Shown: piece by piece, positions 55,911 to 64,000 of the stretch | How the letters are laid out: each line of letters starts with the position of its first letter | Numbering within the stretch: position 1 is the first letter of the stretch | Assembly (NCBI GenBank): GCA_948146395.1 | Contig: OX411551.1 | Span: 48,626,854-48,690,853 of the forward strand | DNA from: Fragum whitleyi | Lineage: Eukaryota; Mollusca; Bivalvia; Cardiida; Cardiidae | Direction: 5' to 3' | Length of the DNA: 64,000 nucleotides | Notes under the pieces: generated by a model | Told to the model about the DNA's origin: nothing | The model's database searches: none | The model's input: only the letters and a program-made list of their open reading frames with translations | Program-made: the position numbers and the translations under genes

Positions 55911-56577
55911 GGTCCCAGTATGTAGTTTAGTGTGAAATATGCGAATTGGCCATGGTCAAAATTAGAAATAATAGGCAAGGGTAAGTTTTGAGTAGATATT
56001 TGAACATGTTAATGCAAAAAGTTGCTTTAAATGATCCTACGATGTAATTTTGAGACCATTTATGAATGCGAAACTAACAGGTCATGACCTTTTGACAGTT
56101 TCTCTGCACCCGGTGACACTGTAAACAAAAGGTGGTGGGGTACCGGATTTTTAGCCGGCTGTACGGGCCGAAAAAATAGGGTAAGTGTTCTGCAGAATAT
56201 TGTGAAAAAAGAAGATGGTTGGCAAATACTTTGTGATGCATCACCAGAATTGGCACTATTTTTGCTTTACAAAAAGCAAGCCTAACACAGATTATCATTT
56301 CCCTTGCGGCAACCATGGAAGTTTGAATTTCGTGCAAAACGGCCAAATTTTCACCAGTTTTCGCGACCAAAACAAATAACCACAATCGGTTAATTTGACA
56401 TCTATTTCATGCATAGATTAAAAGTTTTGGTTTTTCTTGGCAGCTTAACACTTGATTCAAACTAGTTAAATGATTGTTTCATTGTAGGCTGTTGCTTGAG
56501 AGGCCGGTATTGGATGCAGTGTGACTGGGGTGTTGTGAGCAGAGAATTTGTGAAATCTACTACAGTCTGTACCCTTT
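55911..56577. mobile_element. 668-bp TIR-like element, copy 3, ending the tandem block
   Basis: Ends CAGTCTGTACCCTTT and then passes into unrelated GTTTTCTGAA instead of the AAGGTATATATGAC found after copies 1 and 2. It carries the few substitutions that distinguish it. Confidence 0.6.
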
Positions 56578-56579
56578 GT

Positions 56580-57640
56580 TTTCTGAATTTTTTTTACATC
56601 AAAGTAATTCTCACAGGAGATACATTTATGGTTACACTCCTGTCTGTTTTGGTCTTATTTAACATATAGTAATAAAAATGGCATTTTTGCGGTTTAAAAA
56701 AAAAACCCACAATACTTCATTGTGCACAATTACACTCGAAATCCTATAGGTACAAAGGTGTGTGATGACTTATATCAAAGCTCTGGCCTAGAGAATAAAT
56801 GTTTCTACCTTAATTAATCTTATCCTGTGTGTGATATGTAGCAGTTGTCTGGCACTTAGCATAACATAATTTCAAGCCAGTTACTGTTATTCAAACATTA
56901 AAACAATGCGACAAAAGGTGCATATCACTTTTTCTAACCAAACTATTTTGGGACAACCGAAGTAGGTTCTTTTACTTCAAATAGGTGCAGTCTTAGTACT
57001 AGTTTGAATGACAGCTATTGAATGATAATTTGAATCTTTTGCCTCATGTTCTGATTTCAGAATTGTTTGTACTATTATTTTGAGTCTGTATTTTCTTTCT
57101 TTATGCTCATTTCTTCGGATAACTCCGCATACATCAGCATGAAGGTTGAGTGAATATATTAATCTAACAAGATAACCGTCTATGGGTGCAACCCTTGGCT
57201 GTGCTTGGCTGCAGGTGCTGGATAATACAAAAAGCTGAGTGGAAAAAGGGACTCTTACAAAACCCCTTTTTCAGATTTGTCCCCCTTGATTGTCTGGATA
57301 TATAGCTCTTGAGATAGTGAATATACATGCTAAATCTTATGAAGGTATCTTAAATAACAACAGGTCAACAACAACAATGCCAACGCCGCTAAAATGATCT
57401 CCATTCCTTAAGTTTTCTTAGAAAACAGACAAGCTAAAAAAGGCAATCACTTTACCATCATGTGTAATTCATTGTGCCTATGTTGAAATAAAGTACTACT
57501 TGGTGTATTAAAGCTGGGTGTGCATGCTAAAGTAGGACCATTATTGTTGTTAAAATCTTTAAAATCTAGATAGGTATTGTTTGCAAAAAAATATTTTTAT
57601 AAAAAAAATACATTATTCATTGATGATAACCAAATAATTT
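56580..57640. other. Unique sequence, no gene recognised
   Basis: AT-rich. A CCCCCTTGATTGTC...AACAACAGGTCAACAACAAC segment (about 57280-57380) resembles the general style of families E and U but is too decayed to assign. Confidence 0.35.
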
Positions 57641-57800
57641 GCGGCCTACTTTGATGCATTGCATCAAAATTTTGTCTTGTTCTAGCTTGCATACTTTCTG
57701 AGATATGCTCTGGACAAAAAACAGTGTAGGTTCAGACCGATTGCTAGACTGACCGACAAGTGCAAAGCAATATACCCCCCTTTCCTCGGAGGGCATAAAA
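57640..57800. repeat. Repeat fragment with AATATACCCCCC end
   Basis: GGTTCAGACCGATTGC...GACCGACAAGTGCAAAGC, then ATACCCCCCTTTCCTCGGAG, a GC-rich terminus with a short CCTCGGAGG palindrome. One copy only. Confidence 0.4.
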
Positions 57801-57898
57801 AAGAATACCAACTCACATGTAGTGCATCCAGTAATTGGAGCACCTTGATTTTGTAACAATTTTGCCAAGATTTTTTTATTCAGCATGACAAGGGTTAA
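57800..57898. mobile_element. Family B right-end fragment
   Basis: CATGTAGTGCATCCAGTAAT, AACAATTTTGCCAAGATT, then TTCAGCATGACAAGGGTTAA. Confidence 0.65.
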
Positions 57899-58515
57899 TG
57901 TTCCACAAAAAGGATCAGAAATAAAGCAACATCTTCCATCCATTAGTAGGAACAAGAATTAATTTAGTAGAAAGCCTAAATTATATTTTTCAATCAGCAA
58001 TTCTAACAAAAGAAAACATAATGCCAAAGCATTTCATCATTGTCGCCTTTCATTCTCTCCATTTTTCCAGCGTCTAAAATTACACCGCGCACCCATAGAA
58101 AAGACGTGTTTGAAATTTGAGGGATTGATATTTGATAACACACAATTTAACTGATTGGAATTGTGAATCAATATAAGTAATTTTCTCAATTTACCTTTTA
58201 TTACGAAACATTTCTCTTGCATGTTAAATATTCTCAAGCTTTTAACGGTTCTGAAAGCAGGACGTTGTAATCATCCATCACTCTCTGTCGACAACAAATC
58301 GCAAGTCTGTCAAAGCTCCAGATGTAACAGAGAATTTTAAAATTCGCAATGCAAAAATTTAAGTGTAAACCAGTAATTCGTATAAGAAATCATATATTCA
58401 TTAATGCAATTTTGCAAATTGTTGGAATTATTTCTTTAAACTAATTTGATTGAGTTCTTTAGACTACATATAGGGTTTAGAGTATCAATACTTTCAGAGG
58501 TCGGTCAGTTTTAGA

Positions 58516-58772
58516 GTTTCATAGTGCAGTTGGTAGTGTGTCTGACTGTCAATTATAAGGTCCCAGGTTTGGTCATCCTTTCAGACTTTTCGTCTCCCAT
58601 CAATGGGTTGATAATCATAGATCTATGCTGGATAGCAGCTGGAGGCTAGGAAAGGATGCATTGGTGTGATAAATCATCAGCTAAGAATTCATTGTTAGGT
58701 GCTCAAGCAGCTGGATCGTGACAGAAAGATTTTAAAGGGACGTAAAACTGCATTCTAACAAACAGATCAATG
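58516..58772 (+). mobile_element. tRNA-derived SINE, full-length copy (j)
   Basis: A-box region CATAGTGCAGTTGGTAGTG, B-box GGTCCCAGGTTTGGTC, centre GGTTGATAATCATAGATC, tail GTAAAACTGCATTCTAACAA. Confidence 0.8.
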
Positions 58773-58791
58773 AATTAATTGTTAACCCTTG

Positions 58792-58996
58792 TCATGCTGA
58801 AACCGGAATATTCCCGGAACATATGTGCAGTCTGATGTTAGTCTACACCACCTGTTTCTCATTTTCAAACCAGAATTGTCAATAGATTTAGCTTTTCAAA
58901 TAAAAATTGACGTATAGTTGGTACTTTTAGTGCTTTTTGCCCTTTGATTTTGATGAAAATTTTTAGCCAAAATTTATTCAGCATGACAAGAGTTAA
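58792..58996. mobile_element. Family B MITE, internally deleted
   Basis: TTAACCCTTGTCATGCTGAA to CAGCATGACAAGAGTTAA, 205 bp. About 40 bp between AATATTCCCGG and AACATATGTGC are missing relative to 8883-9130. Confidence 0.85.
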
Positions 58997-58999
58997 GAT

Positions 59000-59680
59000 T
59001 GAGTTATATTTGATAATCATTTTAAAGTGACATTTCTTTCAAAGAAGAATGGAAATAGCCTTGATGCTTCTGTAATTTGAAATTTATTGATAAAAATACG
59101 ATTTCCTTTCTATAAAGCCAAATAAAAATTCTTTAATCTAGAAAAAATCTAACTTACAAGAAATTACAGTATGTTATATAGAAATTTTTTAACTATAAGC
59201 TTTTAAGACAACAAGTTTGATCTTAAATATCGTAAGTCTTGTCCTCGTGATAAAAGAGCAAATTTCTATAATAATACCCCTGTCCGTGTAATGGAGCTGG
59301 TGAATGATTGGACGACTAAAAGCTTTACGCTGCTTTCGAATAAAGTGCTATCATTATGAAGACCGACTGACAAATGTAAATGATAGCTAAAAGATCGAGC
59401 CGTTAACATTGACGATTAATACTTAAAACTTCCATTAAAACCATTTTGTCAGTTTGTACTGAGAAACTACTAAGCCAGGGCTTGTGTGGTGTTTAATTGG
59501 CTGGCTATTATGCCATTAGCAAGCAAGCGTATAAAGAACTTTCAATGTCCACAATTCAATTAACTCTTTAGCTTACAACATATTACAAGAGGGCTAAAAA
59601 CTGGTTTTAAACCTATTAATTTTACATTGATTGGGAAACAAGTTCTTACAACTTAATCCCTCTGGATTCTGCTTCCTGGA
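59000..59680. other. Unique sequence, no gene recognised
   Basis: AT-rich, with no repeat family of the window and no convincing coding frame. Confidence 0.4.
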
Positions 59681-59689
59681 AAATACAGC

Positions 59690-59822
59690 AGTACCGTCAC
59701 ATGTGGGTCCAATGTGTGGGCCAATGAAAGAACTAAGATCAATAGCCATTGGAAATTGAACTCAGGACCTTTGGGTCAAGAGGCTGACGCTCTGTCTCTA
59801 GACCACGGACACCACAAAAACT
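59690..59822 (-). repeat. tRNA-derived SINE-like sequence
   Basis: On the minus strand GTGGTCTAGAGACAGAGCGT, then CCTCTTGACCCAAAGGTCCT and GAGTTCAATTTCC resemble a tRNA head with A and B boxes. The acceptor stem does not pair, so it is not a tRNA gene. Confidence 0.45.
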
Positions 59823-60130
59823 CAAAAAGCTTATAGAAGGAATTCAATCAAATTTTTCATATTCATTTGGGTTTTTCATTTTCTGCTCCAGGCAAAGGGC
59901 ATGAAAACATATTCTAAATTGAGACATTGCAATCCCCTAATCCTTTGTTTAAAAAAAAAAACCTTGCAAAAATGCTCTCAAATCAAAGTCCTGAAAGCTC
60001 TGAAAGAAGAAATTGCATACCAATATTTCTCAGAAAAAAAGGTTCACATAATTCTTTAGACAGGCTGTAATAAGGAATATTCTGGGTTCAGTATGATAAG
60101 GTTTTATAGTGAATTCTTTTCAATCATATT

Positions 60131-60331
60131 TGAGCCTATGTCTGAGATTTCCAACAATTTCAAATATGCGCAAAGCAAAGACTCTGACCAGCCTGTGCAT
60201 CTGCACAGTCTGACCAGAGTCTTCACTGTGCATTTATTAGATAGATAAGATCATCAGGTAACTTTATATTACTTCTCAGTGTTTGCACCTCAAGAAGATT
60301 TCAAATTGTTGGAAATGTCACACACAGGTAT
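60131..60331. mobile_element. Palindromic MITE, family G, copy 5 (internally deleted)
   Basis: TGAGCCTATGTCTGAGATTT, CAGCCTGTGCATCTGCACAG, GTTGGAAATGTCACACACAG. Confidence 0.75.
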
Positions 60332-60443
60332 ATTTGTGTTGTATCATGGTAGTTAGAACACCTCACCATGTACTCCAAGTTAATTTCTCACTCAAAACAC
60401 AACCAAAGCATTCTACTTTAGCATCTAGCTGCTCAACCCATGA

Positions 60444-60672
60444 TTAACCCTTTCCTGTTTTACAAAATTTTGGACCTGTCCAAATTCAAAGGTTTTGCAG
60501 ACGAAAATATAAAGTGGATTTAATTTGAAAAATAACCATTCAGTAGTGTAGAAAATAGTGTGGAAAAAGAAGAAGTTGCTTGTCAGAAGCAATTTCTTCT
60601 TTTTTCACAATGTTTTCTCCATCATAAAATCACAGGCACGTGAAAAGCAGGGATTAAACAGCAAAGGGTTAA
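60444..60672. mobile_element. Family A MITE, copy 7
   Basis: Complete 229-bp copy, orientation as copies 2 and 6, TTAACCCTTTCCTGTTTTAC to AACAGCAAAGGGTTAA. Confidence 0.88.
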
Positions 60673-60708
60673 TATGCAAACATTGACAGATTTAAAGTAA
60701 AAGTATAA

Positions 60709-60910
60709 TTAACACTTGTCATGCTGAATATAAACTTGACAAAATGCAATAAATGTGAGTAAGTCATTATTTTGGAACTATTATTTCTAAACTTTTTTGG
60801 TTTAAAGGGAAAATCAGGTGGTATGGACTAAGATTGGACTACACATATGTGCAGGTTAATCTTGGTCTCTGCAAAGCAGGATTATCAAGGATCAGCATAA
60901 CAAGGGTAAA
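60709..60910. mobile_element. Family B-related MITE, diverged
   Basis: TTAACACTTGTCATGCTGAA to CAGCATAACAAGGGTAA with CACATATGTGCAGGTTAATC inside. It resembles the subtype at 13101 more than 8883-9130. Confidence 0.65.
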
Positions 60911-61047
60911 TGACAGGTATATTTCTCAGATATGGCTTCTTTATTGACCAATATATTGTCTGTTTAATTCTATTACCCTGTAACTTCAGTAACCGCTTAG
61001 ACAGTTACAATGTTTTAGCATTGAACCCACAATGTATCACAAAACAT

Positions 61048-61499
61048 ATGAGCCCGGTAGTGACATTTCCAACAATTTGAAATGTGCGTTAGGTGCAAAC
61101 AAACAGCACTGTAGACAGCCACCTACTGTAGATAATATTGTTACCTGATGGTGTACAAATATACCTTGGTTTATTTGACCAGAACTCTATCAAAAATTGC
61201 TTGAATATCAATTACTGAGATATTTTATCAATTTAAAAAATATACTTTAGGTTCAATATCGTTCGTAATTTCATCATATAAATGCACGTGCAAAGCCGAG
61301 TAGAAATTATCAGGTTTTTATTAATCTAAAACACAGGGGTCAAGTTTAAGTCAATAAAATCACGCTATACTTTGAGACCTTATCTATATACTAAACGCAT
61401 AGTGAACACTCTGGCCAGACTGTGCAGATGCACAGGCTGGTCAGAGTCTTATGCAATGCATATATATGACATTGTTGGAAATCTCACGCACTGGCTCAT
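61048..61499. mobile_element. Palindromic MITE, family G, copy 6, split by a family H MITE
   Basis: ATGAGCCCGG...TGACATTTCCAACAATTTGA at the left, ATTGTTGGAAATCTCACGCA and GGCTCAT at the right. Without 61159-61368 the interior reads GTGTACAAATACTTTGAGAC, matching copy 3. Confidence 0.8.
61159..61368. mobile_element. MITE family H, copy 2, nested in family G
   Basis: ATATACCTTGGTTTATTTGA to ATCACGCTATA; GCACGTGCAAAGCCGAGTAG corresponds to the copy at 3650-3870. A short ATA/TA-type duplication flanks it. Confidence 0.75.
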
Positions 61500-61946
61500 A
61501 TCATATATTTTGTAAATAACTTTTATTCCTTGGACAAGACTAACGGCAATTAGTCACACATCGAAAACTTAATTGGTTGCCTGACAACATTTCTACAGAG
61601 ACACAACGATATTATGGAAATCGACATCAAAACTATATACCGCAAATTGGCAATTTGCTTACTTCAGTAGCTTGTCTTTACGACGAAGAAAGCTCAAGGC
61701 AGTTTGTCTATTAACCCAGGCCTAGGATCCAATTTATTTTATATACAACAATCTTACGACCCTTGTTAAAAATGGCCATGTTTTTGTCAGCTTTCATAAT
61801 CACTTATTTCCGAGGCCAATTTTTCCAATCGTGAAGAAAATTGACCCTTTGTTCTATTGAACAGCAGAGGACAATTGATGAATCTGTAGACGACATCTCA
61901 ATCACATCACTGTATAAACTCTTGTATTAACGTCATGCTGATTAAC

Positions 61947-62652
61947 TAGAGAGCCAGAGTGGCCCTAGAGTGTTCACCTGGGGCCTGTTTTACAAAACTT
62001 CTTATGATAAATTTAATCGTAAGTCAAAATCACAAATTGTACCTGGTATTTTCATTCATTGATAGATTCTGCCTTGCAATATCTCCTTGGAATCGTCTAT
62101 AATTGACCAATCCAACGAGATGATGCATGGCAGAATTCAATATTTAGTAATAAACTACTGTAGAAACAACTTTATCTTTTTTCTTACACAAGAAATGATG
62201 GTAAGATGTTCAGTGAAACAGGCCCCTAATAATCAAGACATTAAAATTGTAGCCTCTAGAGTGTCAAAAAGTTTTTCTAAGGTTTGACCTTTGACCCTGC
62301 TTTTGACCCAACTTGACTTAATATCAATCTTGTGTTAGATTGCATCCAGCATTCAATCTGACCATTCTCAGGTTGATTGAGAAAAAATACTGCCCCTAAA
62401 TTCTCTCTAAAGGTATATCTAAGATTTCACCTGAGTGACCTATAGTTTTAAATCCTACTGGACCCATTTTGAAACTTCTCTTGGGATTTCATCATGACAG
62501 TCAATCTGTTCAATTTTCAGGTTGAATGAGAAAAAATTATGCCCCCTAAATTGTCTATAGGTTTAAATGCTTATAAACTGGACAACAGACATCAAAGAAC
62601 CATAAAAACTCACCTTGATTTGTGACTTAAATGTGCTCAGGTGGTCTAATAA
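61947..62652. mobile_element. D-family element, copy 5, with two diverged satellite units
   Basis: Left end GAGAGCCAGAGTGGCCCTAG and GTTCACCTG; right end AACTCACCTTGATTTGTGAC...TGTGCTCAGGTGGTCTAA. Between 62229 and 62570 two diverged copies of the 145-bp D unit (GTAGCCTCTAGAGTGTCAAA, TTTTCAGGTTGAATGAG). Interrupted by the MITE at 61981-62227. Confidence 0.65.
61981..62227. mobile_element. MITE family R nested in the D element
   Basis: GGGCCTGTTTTACAAAACTT at the left and GTTCAGTGAAACAGGCCC at the right are imperfect inverted ends of a ~247-bp palindromic element. Confidence 0.65.
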
Positions 62653-62659
62653 AGACAAA

Positions 62660-63200
62660 AAGAGTGGGAGCATGCATTACATCTTTTATAGAGTTCATTC
62701 CTATGGCCTGACAAATGTTTCAAGACAATTTTCATCTGGTTTTAGGCAATTACTGACTCCCCAGTAGAACGAGAAAAAAAAAAAAAAGATAAAATTATTG
62801 ACCTTTTTGCTAGTGTCTTGAAATCTAAAGTATCATTTCTAGAAGGGTTTGTTGTAAATCTAACCTGAGACTTTAGCATTCTGACCAAGTTCCATCTGAA
62901 TGCTTGAAATATTGCCTAAAACATCAAGAAAATACAAAAGTGTTATATTCTTACAAGTAAACACACCATAAACATACATACAGGAGTAAATAGTTAAGAA
63001 AATGCCTAAAACAAGAAAGCTCAAGCAATGCCATTGATCTGTGACAAAACCTTAATTGCCACTAGAGATGGGCAGATTAATCAATTATATTCGATAATCA
63101 GTTGGTTTGGGCTTCTGATTGTGATAATCAACTAAGAAAATTCATGATCGATTAATCAGTTTCTAACATGAATGAAGACAATAATATATTGCTTTTGAAA
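62660..63200. other. Unique sequence, no gene recognised
   Basis: Contains a poly-A run at about 62773-62788 and AT-rich DNA without a convincing coding frame. Confidence 0.4.
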
Positions 63201-63208
63201 CTGACATC

Positions 63209-63284
63209 AGATGGCTCAGCGTGAAACAGTTGTAACTTCCTATATGTTTATAGGCAGTTACAAACCTGCTACATGCTGATCCAT
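63209..63284. mobile_element. Hairpin element, family I
   Basis: GATGGCTCAGCGTGAAACAG, GTTGTAACTTCCTATA and TATAGGCAGTTACAA; the right outer arm is degraded. Confidence 0.6.
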
Positions 63285-63754
63285 GAAATTGGTAGAAAAA
63301 TCTGCAGAAAGTGTCTTTAGGTCATGAGTTTTAACTAAACTTTCTTCAAGGGATAATACTGGGAGTGCTGTTTTAATATCTAAGAAAACAATTGTACAAT
63401 TGATCATTAGTTGATTTACTCGTCCAACTAAATACCGATTATCGATTGTAATTTGAAACCGATCACCCAACACTTCTTGCCACTAAAGCTAGAGAATAAG
63501 CTCTAGTTTCTTAGATTTTGATGATTGTCTTACAATGATTAACCAGTCTTTCCTCTGGTAAAGGAATCAGAAATAATTGCCTTTTTTTGCCTCACAGGCA
63601 ATCATTAGCTTTTATTTTGTTGGAGATTTTGTCGGAAATTAAGCTTACTGAAATAAGAAATCCTCTAATTAGCCCTCATTGCCTGGCATGTAGTAGACTA
63701 AAGGTATTTATAACTATGGTAATAGGGAACATTCCCATTTTCATTTGTATAATC

Positions 63755-63930
63755 GATGATTTTTGCCCTTGCAGGGTGGAGCCTGGAAATGATCCACCGC
63801 ATTTAAGGTAGAGGTACAGTATTTATTTTCCCTCCATTTTATAGTTAGACGACATATATTCAGTTAAACTTATATCCTTGTCTGGTTACCAAAACCTCAT
63901 AACTTCAGTTGCAACTCCTATCCTTCATTC
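63755..63930. repeat. Repeat family T, copy 2
   Basis: TTGCCCTTGCAGGGTGGAGC, GCATTTAAGGTAGAGGTAC, GGTTACCAAAACCTCATAAC and TTCAGTTGCAACTCC parallel 14640-14810. Confidence 0.5.
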
Positions 63931-64000
63931 TTCAAACTTGGCTGATGCCTATGTATAACATGTCATTACATGTTATATTTTTTTCTTGTTAGATTTATAA

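Larger units (their letters stand above)
52354..56577. repeat. 1.78-kb tandem duplication, 2.4 copies
   Basis: GGTCCCAGTATGTAGTTTAG starts at 52354, 54133 and 55911 (periods 1,779 and 1,778). The copies look almost identical by eye. Differences are poly-C length and a few bases, such as GATTTTAGTCGG in copies 1-2 against GATTTTTAGCCGG in copy 3. The block starts and ends with the ~668-bp half of the unit, so it reads element-spacer-element-spacer-element. Confidence 0.95.

Noticed and set aside
52525..56385. 100-codon minus-strand frame in each tandem copy (possible small gene)
   Set aside because: Identity simply reflects the recent duplication; no domain, no splice signals, and the end is altered in copy 3. 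Not enough to call a gene.

Overview
The window looks like an intergenic/intronic stretch of an animal nuclear genome, most likely a bivalve mollusc or a close lophotrochozoan. It is AT-rich, has spliced genes with canonical GT/AG introns, and is crowded with short palindromic elements, tRNA-derived SINEs and satellites. The animal assignment rests on a spliced LIM-only (LMO1/LMO3, rhombotin) gene and a DIRS-type retrotransposon. The bivalve assignment is inferred from the style of the repeats and was not checked by any search. I see no bacterial operon, rRNA, CRISPR array or true tRNA gene.

Left edge (1-2230): two exons of one LMO1/3-type gene on the minus strand. Exon 2005-2230 carries LIM domain 1. 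Exon 495-620 carries the first six zinc ligands of LIM domain 2. The gene's 3' end lies off the left edge and no 5' exon is recognisable. The intron just downstream of exon 495-620 is a roughly 48/96-bp minisatellite whose units resemble the 3' end of that exon, so exon and satellite share ancestry.

From 2.2 to 34 kb, and again from 39 to 64 kb, the DNA is almost all mobile-element debris. It includes two TTAA-bounded piggyBac-style MITE families (A, about 229 bp, seven copies; B, about 248 bp, three nearly full-length copies, some internally deleted ones and fragments). There are about ten copies of one tRNA-derived SINE, several with clear target-site duplications. A dozen other palindromic MITE families occur. 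There is an 88-bp satellite that appears to start from a MITE-B end, and a 145-bp satellite inside a TIR element. A 3.2-kb TIR element contains a 1.2-kb foldback-like element built of 10-bp repeats. A 1.78-kb segment is tandemly repeated 2.4 times (52.35-56.58 kb).

Region 34385-39109 holds the only autonomous-looking mobile element: a minus-strand DIRS retrotransposon with three open reading frames (Gag-like, RT/RNase H plus a DIRS C-terminal domain, tyrosine recombinase). It keeps its inverted termini and internal complementary region. Gag and RT are in frames related by -1, with a canonical A AAA AAC slippery heptamer at the overlap. It sits inside a SINE whose own target-site duplication flanks the pair.

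The nesting gives a relative chronology: SINE before DIRS, SINE tail before MITE B, D-type element before MITE A, MITE G before MITE H, the 165-190-bp repeat before the 3.2-kb element before the foldback element. Three blocks richer in CpG and poorer in repeats (5.35-7.66, 24.74-26.3 and 47.6-48.6 kb) hold no recognised coding sequence; the first is a possible 5' regulatory region of the LMO gene.
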